Of a DNA stretch of 64,000 bases, positions 56,170 to 64,000 are shown in pieces. Location of the stretch: positions 810,001-874,000 of the forward strand of contig NZ_CP157874.1 in NCBI RefSeq assembly GCF_040214835.1. Reading direction: 5' to 3'. Position 1 is the first letter of the stretch. Each line of letters opens with the position of its first letter. The translations under genes and the position numbers were made by a program. The stretch is from Pseudomonas asiatica (GTDB taxonomy: Bacteria > Pseudomonadota > Gammaproteobacteria > Pseudomonadales > Pseudomonadaceae). The notes beneath the pieces were generated by a model, which made no database searches, had not been told where the DNA came from, and saw nothing but the letters and a program-made list of their open reading frames with translations.

Positions 56170-57444
56170 TCAAGGCAACTGATCATCCAGCTTCTTGTGC
56201 TTCCAGCCATCATTGCCCGGCAAGATCAGGTTCAGGGCGATAGCCACGATGGCGCACAGGGCGATGCCCTTCAGGCCCCAGTCATCCGGGCCATCACCGC
56301 TGCCGATCAGCACGCCGCCAATACCGAACACCAGGGTCACCGACACGATCACCAGGTTGCGCGCTTCGGCCAGGTCGATCTTGTGGCGGATCATGGTGTT
56401 CATGCCCACCGCCGCGATCGAGCCGAACAGCAGGCACAGGATGCCACCCATCACCGGTACCGGGATGCTTTGCAGCAGTGCGCCGAACTTGCCGATGAAG
56501 GCCAGGGTGATGGCGAAGACCGCCGCCCAGGTCATGATCTTCGGGTTGTAGTTCTTGGTCAGCATCACCGCGCCGGTCACTTCGGCATAGGTGGTGTTGG
56601 GCGGGCCGCCGAACAGGCCGGCTGCGGTGGTGGCCAGGCCGTCGCCCAGCAGGGTGCGGTGCAGGCCGGGCTTCTTCAGGTAGTCGCGGCCGGTCACGCT
56701 GCCGACCGCGATCACGCCGCCGATGTGCTCGATCGCCGGTGCCAGGGCAACCGGGACGATGAACAGGATGGCCTGCCAGTTGAACGCTGGCGCGGTGAAG
56801 TTGGGCAGCTCCAGCCACGGTGCGGCGGCGATCTTGGCAGTGTCGACCACGCCAAAGGCGAACGACAGGGCAAAGCCTACCAGCACGCCGGCAATGATCG
56901 GCACCAGACGGAAGATGCCCTTGCCGAACACGGCGACGATCAGCGTTGTCAGCAGGGCCGGCATCGAGATCATCATGGCGGTCTTGTAGGGCAGCAGCAC
57001 ACTGCCGTCACCGGCCTTGCCCATCGCCATGTTGGCGGCGATCGGCGCCATGGCCAGGCCGATGGAGATGATCACCGGGCCGATCACCACCGGCGGCAGC
57101 ATGCGGTCGATGAAACCGGTGCCTTTGATTTTCACCATCAGGCCCATGAAGGTGTACACGAAACCTGCGGCCATCACGCCGCCCATGGTCTCGGCCAGGC
57201 CGAACTGGCCCTTGGCGAGGATGATCGGGGTGATGAAGGCAAAGCTCGAGGCCAGGAACACGGGTACCTGGCGGCCGGTGACCAGCTGGAACAGCAGGGT
57301 GCCGATGCCGGCGGTGAACAGCGCGACGTTCGGATCGAGGCCGGTGATCAGTGGCATCAGCACCAGCGCGCCAAATGCCACGAAGAGCATCTGCGCGCCC
57401 GAAACGACCTGGCGCCAGAGCGGGTCGTTGAAGCCGTCCTGCAT
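56170..57444 (-). CDS. uraA: Uracil-xanthine permease (NCS2)
   Basis: 424 residues, about 14 helices; NCS2 features in AIEHIGGVIAVGSVTGRDYLKKPGLHRTLLGDGLAT and GGPPNTTYAEVTGA. Imports uracil with H+. Two bases after the upp stop, so transport and salvage are one unit. Confidence 0.93.
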   Translation of the reverse strand: MQDGFNDPLWRQVVSGAQMLFVAFGALVLMPLITGLDPNVALFTAGIGTLLFQLVTGRQVPVFLASSFAFITPIILAKGQFGLAETMGGVMAAGFVYTFMGLMVKIKGTGFIDRMLPPVVIGPVIISIGLAMAPIAANMAMGKAGDGSVLLPYKTAMMISMPALLTTLIVAVFGKGIFRLVPIIAGVLVGFALSFAFGVVDTAKIAAAPWLELPNFTAPAFNWQAILFIVPVALAPAIEHIGGVIAVGSVTGRDYLKKPGLHRTLLGDGLATTAAGLFGGPPNTTYAEVTGAVMLTKNYNPKIMTWAAVFAITLAFIGKFGALLQSIPVPVMGGILCLLFGSIAAVGMNTMIRHKIDLAEARNLVIVSVTLVFGIGGVLIGSGDGPDDWGLKGIALCAIVAIALNLILPGNDGWKHKKLDDQLP

Positions 57445-57446
57445 GG

Positions 57447-58085
57447 TCAGGCGTCCTTTTGCTTGGTGCCGAAGATCTTGTCACCGGCATCGCCCAGGCC
57501 CGGCACGATGTAGCCGTGTTCGTTCAGGCGCTGGTCGATCGAGGCGGTGTAGATCTGCACGTCCGGGTGGGCTTTTTCCACCACTTCGATGCCTTCTGGC
57601 GCGGCGACCAGAACCATGGCGCGGATCTCTTTGCAGCCGGCCTTCTTCAGCAGGTCGATGGTGGCGACCATCGAACCGCCGGTGGCCAGCATCGGGTCGA
57701 TGATCAGGGCCAGGCGCTGGTTGATGTCCGGCGCGAGCTTTTCCAGGTAGGTGTGGGCTTCGAGGGTTTCCTCGTTGCGGGCAACGCCGACGGCGCTGAC
57801 CTTGGCACCCGGGATCAGGCTGAGCACGCCGTCGAGCATGCCGATGCCGGCACGCAGGATCGGCACCACGGTAATCTTCTTGCCGGCGATTTTTTCAACT
57901 TGCACCTTGCCGCACCAGCCGTCGATCTCGTAGGTTTCGAGCGGCAGGTCCTGGGTGGCTTCGTAGGTCAGGAGCGCGCCGACTTCCTGGGCAAGTTCGC
58001 GAAAATTCTTGGTGCTGATATCGGCACGGCGCATCAGGCCGAGCTTGTGGCGGATCAGCGGATGGCGGATCTCACGAGTGGGCAT
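57447..58085 (-). CDS. upp: Uracil phosphoribosyltransferase
   Basis: 212 residues from ATG 58085 ([16 protein letters not shown]). PRPP loop [17 protein letters not shown] and the C-terminal uracil-binding [11 protein letters not shown]. Converts uracil and PRPP to UMP. An upstream Met in frame would add 8 residues not typical of the family. Confidence 0.96.
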   Translation of the reverse strand: MPTREIRHPLIRHKLGLMRRADISTKNFRELAQEVGALLTYEATQDLPLETYEIDGWCGKVQVEKIAGKKITVVPILRAGIGMLDGVLSLIPGAKVSAVGVARNEETLEAHTYLEKLAPDINQRLALIIDPMLATGGSMVATIDLLKKAGCKEIRAMVLVAAPEGIEVVEKAHPDVQIYTASIDQRLNEHGYIVPGLGDAGDKIFGTKQKDA

Positions 58086-58246
58086 AGGGGGGCTCCGAAA
58101 GGCGGGCAAAAAAACCGCGCTAGATTAATCTATTCAGCCTGTGCTGTCGTCTGGTCATTCTGGACGTTAGTCCATAAATGCTTGATCTGTGACGAGCGGA
58201 TGCGTACCTTTGCCCGCTTTTCCAAAATGCACCCCCGGAGAGCGCC

Positions 58247-58804
58247 ATGTCCGCCGATCTCGAGCATATCCGTCAAGTCATGCGTGAAGCTGACTGCCTG
58301 TACACCGAAGCCGAAGTCGAAGCGGCCATCGCCAAAGTCGGCGAGCAGATCTGCAAGGACCTGCACGACAAGAACCCGGTTGTGTTCTGCGTGATGAACG
58401 GCGGCCTGATCTTCTCCGGCAAACTGCTGACCCACCTGCAGTTCCCACTGGAAGCCAGCTACCTGCACGCCACCCGCTACCGCAACCAGACCAGCGGCGG
58501 CGAGCTGTTCTGGAAGGCCAAGCCCGAAGTGTCGTTCATCGACCGTGACGTACTGATCGTCGATGACATCCTCGACGAAGGCCACACCCTCAGCGCCATC
58601 ATCGAGTTCTGCAAGCATGCCGGCGCGCGCTCGGTGCACACCGCGGTACTGATCGACAAGGACCATGACCGCAAGGCCAGCCCGGAGCTCAAGGCCAACT
58701 ACGTGGGCCTGCCCTGCGTCGACCGCTACATCTTCGGTTATGGCATGGATTACAAAGGCTACTGGCGCAACGCCAACGGCATCTTCGCCGTAAAGGGGCT
58801 GTGA
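58247..58804 (+). CDS. hpt: Hypoxanthine-guanine phosphoribosyltransferase
   Basis: 185 residues. PRPP motif VLIVDDILDEGHTL, purine-binding KANYVGLPCVDRYIFGYGMD. Salvages hypoxanthine and guanine. Divergent from upp-uraA. Its stop overlaps a GTG (GTGA) of the cupin gene frame. Confidence 0.94.
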   Translation: MSADLEHIRQVMREADCLYTEAEVEAAIAKVGEQICKDLHDKNPVVFCVMNGGLIFSGKLLTHLQFPLEASYLHATRYRNQTSGGELFWKAKPEVSFIDRDVLIVDDILDEGHTLSAIIEFCKHAGARSVHTAVLIDKDHDRKASPELKANYVGLPCVDRYIFGYGMDYKGYWRNANGIFAVKGL

Positions 58805-58806
58805 TC

Positions 58807-59280
58807 ATGCGCCAGCCTGCGTTCATCGACCAATCGCTGTTCGCCGGGCTGGCCGCACAGGCTGCCGCCAACCCACGCGGGCGGCAGCATCACAATTTCC
58901 ATGAGATGGAAGAGCCTTGCCACCGCATGGCGGTCGGGCTGCAACCGAGCACCTACATCCCTCCGCATCGGCACCTCCGCGATGACAAAGCCGAAACGCT
59001 GGTCGTGCTTAAGGGTTGCCTGGGCCTGCTGCTCTTCGACGAGCAGGGGGCGGTGACCGACAAGCGAGTGCTGAAGGCGGGGGGTGACTGCCTGGGTGTG
59101 GACCTGGCACCTGGTATTTATCATGGGCTGGTGGTGCTGGAGCCGGACAGCATCATGTTCGAGTGCAAGGCCGGGCCGTATCGGCCGGTGGGTGAAGGCG
59201 AGCATGCGCACTGGGCTCCGCGCGAAGGTGAAGAAGGCGTGGCCGAGTACCAGGCCTGGATGCGCGCGCAGTTCGATTGA
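58807..59280 (+). CDS. WbuC-like cupin metalloprotein
   Basis: 157 residues from ATG 58807 (GTG 58801 possible, would overlap hpt). Start MRQPAFIDQSLF resembles WbuC family proteins. Cupin motifs YIPPHRHLRDDKAETLVVLKG and GIYHGLVVLEPDS give the His/Glu metal site. Function unknown. Probably translated with hpt. Confidence 0.8.
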   Translation: MRQPAFIDQSLFAGLAAQAAANPRGRQHHNFHEMEEPCHRMAVGLQPSTYIPPHRHLRDDKAETLVVLKGCLGLLLFDEQGAVTDKRVLKAGGDCLGVDLAPGIYHGLVVLEPDSIMFECKAGPYRPVGEGEHAHWAPREGEEGVAEYQAWMRAQFD

Positions 59281-59300
59281 TGTCGGGCCGGCGCACTCAA

Positions 59301-59419
59301 CTGTAGGAGCGGCCTTGTGTCGCGATCGGGCTGCGCAGCAGCCCCTCGATTGAAGCTTCGCCACCAACATGGCCGGGGCCGCTTTGCGGCCCATCGCGAC
59401 ACAAGGCCGCTCCTACAAG
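59301..59419. repeat. REP pair, family B
   Basis: Inverted arms GTAGGAGCGGCCTTGTGTCG and its inverse, with GGCTGCGCAGCAGCC and GGGGCCGCTTTGCGGCCC hairpins inside. Confidence 0.85.
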
Positions 59420-59467
59420 AGCCTGTGCAGGCCGTGCTAGAGTGCTCCTTCATTCAAGGAGCCTCAC

Positions 59468-59938
59468 ATGCGTGCGTTTCTTCCCCTCCTGCTGGCGGTC
59501 AGCCTGCCACTCGCCGCCGCACCGCTGCACAGCCAGTTCCTGCCACCTGACGACCAGTCCCTGCGCCAGGAAGCGCCGACTGGCCAGCAATTGCTGCAAG
59601 TGACCGACTACTCGGTGGTAGTGGGTACCCAGCGCCAGTCCGACCAGCAGCCGATCCCGATCACCTCGTCGTTGCAGGTGCGCCTCAAGGGCAAGCCGCT
59701 GAGCAAGGGAGCGACCATAGCCCAGGTGCTGCTGACTTTTGACGGTGAAGCGGCCAAGAGCCTGAAGAAACCCGTATACGACGACAAAACCCGCACCCTG
59801 AGCCTGAATTACCCGCTCAGCGACTACCGCGTGATCATGGACCTGCTGCGCAACGAGACGCTTTATGTGCAGTTTCTCACGTACGGCAACGGCCACGTCT
59901 GGGCCGACCTGCACACCGGTACCGTACGTACGCGTTGA
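59468..59938 (+). CDS. Conserved periplasmic protein of unknown function
   Basis: 156 residues. Signal peptide MRAFLPLLLAVSLPLAAAP, then a beta-rich mature part with no motif I recognise. SD AAGGAG directly upstream. Found between the cupin gene and the PA4642-like gene. Confidence 0.72.
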   Translation: MRAFLPLLLAVSLPLAAAPLHSQFLPPDDQSLRQEAPTGQQLLQVTDYSVVVGTQRQSDQQPIPITSSLQVRLKGKPLSKGATIAQVLLTFDGEAAKSLKKPVYDDKTRTLSLNYPLSDYRVIMDLLRNETLYVQFLTYGNGHVWADLHTGTVRTR

Positions 59939-60006
59939 GGCGCCCGGCCTGCGGGGGGTACACTGCCGGCCTTCGAAATTTCGTGATGGTCCAGTTGGAG
60001 TCGGCA

Positions 60007-60297
60007 ATGCGTAAAGACAAGAAACAGGTAATCGGTGACGAGATCAGCGACGACTACATCAAGTCGTTCCTTCAGTTCGAGCCGGCCGATGGCGTGACAT
60101 CGCCGTCGCTGCACAAGCTGGTCAAGGCCTACCGCGGCCTGCGCATCGACGATTTCGAGCGTTTTGTCGGCTTCTTCGTCGAGGCTGGGCTGGACCTGGA
60201 TGGCAAGGACGAGCACGGCAAGACCTTTGTCGAGCAGATTGCCGACCAGCGCAATGCGTCGGATTACATCGAGATCATCGCCAAGGCCCGTGGCTGA
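60007..60297 (+). CDS. PA4642 family small protein
   Basis: 96 residues from ATG 60007 (GGAG upstream). All-alpha, charged, starting MRKDKKQVIGDEISDDY; C-terminal EHGKTFVEQIADQRNA resembles an ankyrin-like end. Conserved in Pseudomonas beside mqo, function unknown. The longer frame upstream would begin inside the preceding gene. Confidence 0.8.
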   Translation: MRKDKKQVIGDEISDDYIKSFLQFEPADGVTSPSLHKLVKAYRGLRIDDFERFVGFFVEAGLDLDGKDEHGKTFVEQIADQRNASDYIEIIAKARG

Positions 60298-60310
60298 TTT
60301 GTAAACCTGC

Positions 60311-60413
60311 TCCGGCCTCTTCGCGGGTAAACCCGCTCCCACAGGTACAGCACAGCCCTTAGCTGTGGTGCGGTCCTTGTGGGAGCGGGTTTACCCGCGA
60401 AAGGGCCGGAACA
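60311..60413. repeat. REP pair, family A
   Basis: Inverted family A units between the convergent PA4642-like gene and mqo, just before their shared terminator. Confidence 0.85.
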
Positions 60414-60433
60414 GGCTTACTAGGATCCAGGCA

Positions 60434-60465
60434 CAAAAAAACGCCCCGAGGGGCGTTTTTTCGTA
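60434..60465. terminator. Bidirectional terminator
   Basis: AACGCCCC-GA-GGGGCGTT stem flanked by A-run on the left and T-run on the right, so it can end transcripts from both sides (PA4642-like gene and mqo). Confidence 0.9.
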
Positions 60466-60474
60466 CCGACCGAA

Positions 60475-61983
60475 TCAGGCGTAATGCTTGGCCGCCGGGC
60501 TGCTTTCCACCAGGTCCAGCGCAACGTCGTTGTCGGCACTGATCTTGTGGTACAGGGCAGCATCGGTCGCCAGGGTCTTCTCGCGAGCCGGGAAGATTTC
60601 CTTGAGCTTGGCAGCCCAGGCACCTTTGGCCTGCTCGGGGAAGCAGCGCTCAATCAGTTCCAGCATGATCGACACGGTCACCGAAGCACCCGGCGATGCG
60701 CCGAGCAGTGCAGCCAGGCTGCCGTCCTGGGCCGAGACCAGCTCGGTACCGAACTGCAGAACGCCGCCTTTCTTCGGGTCTTTCTTGATGATCTGCACGC
60801 GCTGACCAGCCACTTCCAGGCGCCAGTCTTCGGCCTTGGCCTGCGGGTAGAAGCGACGCAGGGCTTCCAGGCGCTGCTCCATCGACTGCATCACTTCGCT
60901 GACCAGGTACTTGGTCAGGTCCATGTTGTCACGGGCCACGGCCAGCATCGGGCCGATGTTGCCCATGCGCACCGACAGCGGCAGGTCCATCAGCGAACCG
61001 TGCTTGAGGAACTTGGTGGTAAAGCCGGCATAGGGGCCGAACAGCAGCGATTTCTTGCCATCGACCACGCGGGTATCCAGGTGCGGTACCGACATCGGTG
61101 GGGCGCCGACCGCAGCCTGGCTGTAGACCTTGGCCTGGTGCTGCTTGACGATTTCCGGGTTGTCGCAACGCAGCCACTGGCCGCTGACCGGGAAGCCGCC
61201 GAAACCTTTGCTTTCCGGGATGCCCGACAGCTGCAGCAGCGGCAGGGCCGCGCCACCGGCGCCGAGGAAGACGAAGCGGGCGTCCACTTCACGGCTGCCG
61301 CCGCTGTTGACGTCCTTGATGCTCACGGTCCAGCCCTTGCCGTTACGGCGCAGGCCGACGACCTTCTTGCTGTACTTGACCTGAGCATCCTGCGAGTCGC
61401 CCAGCAGCTTCAGCAGCTTGTTGGTCAGGGCGCCGAAGTTGACGTCGGTGCCCTTGAGCACGCGGGTGGCGGCGATGTGCTGGTCGGCCGGGCGGCCTGG
61501 CATCATCAGCGGCATCCAGTCATTCATCACGGCCTTGTCTTCGGTGTATTCCATGTCCGCGAAGGCATGGTGCTGCTTGAGCAACTCATAGCGCTTCTTG
61601 AGGAAGGAAACACCCTTGTCACCCTCGACGTAGCTCAGGTGCGGGACAGGGTTGATGAAGGCACGTGCCGAGCCGAAGTTGCCCTTCTTGCTCAGGTAGG
61701 CCCAGAACTGGCGCGAAACCTCGAACTGGGTGTTGATGTGCACGGCCTTCTTGATGTCGATGCTGCCATCGGCGGCCTGGGGCGTATAGTTAAGCTCGCA
61801 CAGGCCGGCGTGGCCGGTGCCTGCGTTGTTCCAGGGGTTGGAGCTTTCCGCGGCTCCGGAGTCCATCGCCTCCACGACCTCAAGCTTCAGGGTCGGGTCG
61901 AGCTCCTTGAGCAGTACGGCCAGGGTGGCACTCATGATGCCCGCGCCTACCAGTACCACATCAACCGATTCGTTCTGCGCCAT
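60475..61983 (-). CDS. mqo: Malate:quinone oxidoreductase
   Basis: 502 residues. FAD-binding start [44 protein letters not shown] and [19 protein letters not shown] of the Mqo family. Membrane-associated malate oxidation in the citrate cycle. Ends just by the bidirectional terminator. Confidence 0.95.
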   Translation of the reverse strand: MAQNESVDVVLVGAGIMSATLAVLLKELDPTLKLEVVEAMDSGAAESSNPWNNAGTGHAGLCELNYTPQAADGSIDIKKAVHINTQFEVSRQFWAYLSKKGNFGSARAFINPVPHLSYVEGDKGVSFLKKRYELLKQHHAFADMEYTEDKAVMNDWMPLMMPGRPADQHIAATRVLKGTDVNFGALTNKLLKLLGDSQDAQVKYSKKVVGLRRNGKGWTVSIKDVNSGGSREVDARFVFLGAGGAALPLLQLSGIPESKGFGGFPVSGQWLRCDNPEIVKQHQAKVYSQAAVGAPPMSVPHLDTRVVDGKKSLLFGPYAGFTTKFLKHGSLMDLPLSVRMGNIGPMLAVARDNMDLTKYLVSEVMQSMEQRLEALRRFYPQAKAEDWRLEVAGQRVQIIKKDPKKGGVLQFGTELVSAQDGSLAALLGASPGASVTVSIMLELIERCFPEQAKGAWAAKLKEIFPAREKTLATDAALYHKISADNDVALDLVESSPAAKHYA

Positions 61984-62583
61984 TTAACGCGTCTCCACAA
62001 TCTACAGCTACCTAATTGACAGCATAGGACCTGGGTTCGCCAGGGTCGCCATGTCCGACTTTTCGCAGTTCTTGCAACTTCCGCGGACACCGCCAATCAG
62101 TCTTCGGGTTCGCGTATTGAACGCGGTTTGCCACGGGTGCGGCAATTCGACTTATGGTCAAGGTGTCGTGCGTGCGTTATGGAACGGCTCAGACACTCAT
62201 ACGGTATGAGCGCATTTGCCGCCTGTTCAGGGCTGTTCGGGACACATCTGCCGCTTTTGCACATGCCAGACTGTTCATTTGCTCGCCACACTCTTGTGAA
62301 GTTGTGAAAACCGTTTTTTCACGCTCTTTTGGAGACGTGAACCTCAAAAGGGGACTGCGCGATGGCAACCCGCAGGTTCATGCAGTGTGAAGGGCCGGAA
62401 AAGCAGGCACGACAGCCGATGCAAGACCTGAGTGGAAGGCTCTCTGTGGGCGAAGCGTTGAAGTTGCCGGGGTCAATCGGCGAGTGCGGGGCCCGATCAG
62501 GAGACGTCCTTATAATCGGGGGGAGATTATAGCGATGTCGCGGGCAGAAATGTCGCCATTCGTGGTTTTTATTGCAGCGTTTG
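61984..62583. other. Long intergenic region upstream of mqo
   Basis: About 600 bp. Contains an imperfect GTGAAAA/TTTTCAC hairpin near 62306-62324 and a small possible reading frame at 62362-62532; otherwise nothing recognised. mqo promoter should be near 62000-62050, but boxes are unclear. Confidence 0.45.
62362..62532 (+). CDS. Possible small protein, 56 residues
   Basis: ATG 62362 with AAAAGGGGA 7 bases upstream; the product begins MATRRFMQCEGPEKQ. No family recognised, no membrane segment. Kept only because of the good SD; it could also be part of a non-coding RNA. Low confidence. Confidence 0.25.
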   Translation: MATRRFMQCEGPEKQARQPMQDLSGRLSVGEALKLPGSIGECGARSGDVLIIGGRL

Positions 62584-62817
62584 TCAGGCCGCGAGGATGC
62601 GCTGGTGCCAGCGGCGGCTTGCGCGGGCGCAAACCCGGGCACTGGCGGGCAGTTCGCCGCCCAGCCAGGCGAGCTGGATTTCGCCGATCTGGACCCAGCC
62701 GCTGCCGCTGGGCGCCTGGCTGCATTGCTTGAAGGCCAGGCATTTGCCGTTCGCGTCGAGGCGGGCATAGGTGTTGTGGCGCGGGCGTTGGAAGAGCAGG
62801 GTCCAGAGCGAGGCCAT
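62584..62817 (-). CDS. Small conserved protein of unknown function
   Basis: 77 residues from ATG 62817 (AGGA about 10 bases upstream). Contains WTLLFQRPRHNTYARLD and a Trp/Gly-rich centre; no known domain. Divergent from the YajG lipoprotein gene. The overlapping longer frame in another phase (62510-62851) lacks a proper SD. Confidence 0.6.
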   Translation of the reverse strand: MASLWTLLFQRPRHNTYARLDANGKCLAFKQCSQAPSGSGWVQIGEIQLAWLGGELPASARVCARASRRWHQRILAA

Positions 62818-62963
62818 GGCAGCGAGTCCTGTGCGTTAGGGCTTGGCGCAAGGATAAGGGCGCGGCGATGAAACGATTGTGACAAGCGGGCCAGGCCGAT
62901 GACTGGTCGATGCGTGGCTAGGTATACTGTGGGCCTTCGCCGCTTTTTTCTGGAGTAACGCGC

Positions 62964-63548
62964 ATGTTGCAACGTCTGTTGTTCGGTTTGATCGCCGTGG
63001 CCAGCCTCAGCCTGGTCGGTTGTGCCCACAGCCCGCAACAACTCAATCCGCAACCCACGCTCAAGGCCCAGCTCGCCCCGGTCGGCCATGGCCAGCCGGT
63101 AGTGGTCCGTGTGGTTGACGGCCGGGCCTCGCAGTCCCTGGGCACTCGCGGTGGCATGTACCCCGAGACCAGCACCATCAGCGTCAGCGGTAACGACATC
63201 GTGCCCAAGCTGCAGGCCCAGGCCGAAGCTGCCGTGCGCCTGCTCGGCTTCACCCCGACGCCGAACGCCTACAACGCGCCGCAGCTGACCGTGACCCTGG
63301 CCGAGCTGAAGTACCAGTCGCCGAAAGACAACCTGTACGTGACCGAGGCTACCATCGGCGCCACCTTCCGTGCCGACGTGTCCAATGGCGGCCGCCGCTA
63401 CAGTGGCCGTTACGGCGCTTCGCTGGACCAGCGTTTCGGCATGGCGCCGAACCAGGAAACCAACACCCAGCTGGTGGGCGATGTGCTGAGCGATGCCCTG
63501 ACCCGCATGTTCAAGGACCCGACCATCGGTCAAGTGCTGGGGCAGTAA
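62964..63548 (+). CDS. YajG family lipoprotein
   Basis: 194 residues, signal peptide with lipobox LSLVGC. Mature part beta/alpha as in YajG (VVVRVVDGRASQSLGTRGG; later YSGRYGASLDQRFGMAP). Outer membrane-associated, role unknown. Followed by a good terminator. Confidence 0.88.
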   Translation: MLQRLLFGLIAVASLSLVGCAHSPQQLNPQPTLKAQLAPVGHGQPVVVRVVDGRASQSLGTRGGMYPETSTISVSGNDIVPKLQAQAEAAVRLLGFTPTPNAYNAPQLTVTLAELKYQSPKDNLYVTEATIGATFRADVSNGGRRYSGRYGASLDQRFGMAPNQETNTQLVGDVLSDALTRMFKDPTIGQVLGQ

Positions 63549-63567
63549 GCCTTCAGCTGTAAAACAA

Positions 63568-63603
63568 AGCCCGCTGCCTGTGTTCCAGGCAGCGGGTTTT
63601 TTG
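63568..63603 (+). terminator. Rho-independent terminator after the yajG-like gene
   Basis: CCCGCTGCCTG-N6-CAGGCAGCGGG stem followed by TTTTTTG; stands 20 bp after the stop codon. Confidence 0.9.
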
Positions 63604-63608
63604 TTGTC

Positions 63609-63631
63609 TGTGCCCGCGAAGAGGCCGGCAA
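63609..63631. repeat. Single REP half-unit
   Basis: CCCGCGAAGAGGCCGG fragment of the family A REP, without a partner. Confidence 0.6.
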
Positions 63632-63745
63632 ATCTTCATGCCATGCCAGATGAAATTTGATGACACTTTGTCGCCTGGGCCGGGCGTCTGGGCATGACTT
63701 GGGTAGAATGCCGGCCTTTGCCGTCGCTCATACCGAGGTTGCGTG

Positions 63746-64000
63746 ATGTCCTTGCAAGTGCTCTGGGGGTTCCTGGCCGCCCACCCGACCAAGCTGATCA
63801 ATCTGCTGGCGTTGCTGCTGACCTGCCCGGGCGGGTTGCTGCTGCACAGTGCACGGCGGCGCGAGGCCGAGACCCGCGAATACATGGCGGTGGACGAGGG
63901 GGTGGTGGACGCGTTCGACCTGCGGGTGCCGCGCTACTTCTACATTCTCGGTTTTTCGTGCCTGGCGATGGCGCTGCTGTTGTCCTGGTTCAGTACCTGG
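63746..64000 (+). CDS. Unknown membrane protein, 3' end outside window
   Basis: 85 codons visible from ATG 63746. Hydrophobic segments near residues 18-35 and 70-85 flank a charged stretch (SARRREAETREY). No family recognised. SD GAGG about 8 bases upstream. Confidence 0.55.
   Translation, partial: MSLQVLWGFLAAHPTKLINLLALLLTCPGGLLLHSARRREAETREYMAVDEGVVDAFDLRVPRYFYILGFSCLAMALLLSWFSTW

Overview
The window looks like chromosomal DNA of a Pseudomonas of the P. putida group. GC is high, the intergenic REP palindromes are of the putida type, and the core gene order (ychF-pth-rplY-prs-tRNA-Gln-ispE-lolB-TPR lipoprotein, hemA-prfA-prmC-moeB-murI, phr-MerR-DUF523, hemH-uraA-upp-hpt, mqo) matches what I remember of that group. 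Two blocks stand out against this core: an ectoine uptake and breakdown locus, and a compact six-gene island between the TPR lipoprotein gene and hemA.

Region by region: 1-1375 holds a truncated Fic protein with a helically phased operator-like array, and a small DUF6124 gene behind what looks like a pseudoknotted RNA leader. 1796-6722 has an aldehyde dehydrogenase, an NCS1 permease, an NTF2-fold protein and a CorA/ZntB transporter. 6738-19561 is the ectoine/hydroxyectoine locus: ABC importer ehuBCDA, divergent MocR regulator (EnuR type), then eutB, eutC, doeA, doeB, an aldehyde dehydrogenase, a diaminobutyrate transaminase and a YcaC-like hydrolase; a shared motif lies before ehuB/enuR and before eutB, and eutA was not found. 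19792-28421 holds a polyphosphate kinase 2, a Kef-type antiporter, an AI-2E exporter-family protein, a tripartite efflux set (OMF, HlyD, DUF2955) and a SulP transporter. 28705-35500 is the conserved housekeeping block on the minus strand.

35688-42586 is the most interesting part. Three consecutive genes with 4-bp ATGA overlaps look like the Campylobacter capsule phosphoramidate enzymes: L-glutamine kinase (PEP-synthase-like), gamma-glutamyl-CDP-amidate hydrolase (class I amidotransferase) and CTP:phosphoglutamine cytidylyltransferase. With them sit an ATP-grasp ligase, a PssA-like CDP-alcohol phosphotransferase and an MFS transporter. I read this as a route to cytidine diphosphoramidate, from which the CDP-alcohol phosphotransferase could move the P-N group to an acceptor; the product may be a small P-N metabolite that is exported. 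No integrase is present, but a remnant of the neighbouring TPR gene lies on the far side of the island.

43391-48736 is the hemA operon plus a PagL-type lipid A deacylase. 48860-55025 is a probable light-response cluster (SDR, photolyase, MerR regulator of class II LitR type, DUF523/DUF1722 protein, FAD oxidoreductase, TIGR01777 epimerase) with three identically spaced near-palindromes in its two intergenic gaps. 55039-64000 returns to core functions: hemH, uracil salvage, hpt, a cupin, small conserved proteins, mqo, a YajG lipoprotein, and the start of an unknown membrane protein cut by the window edge.
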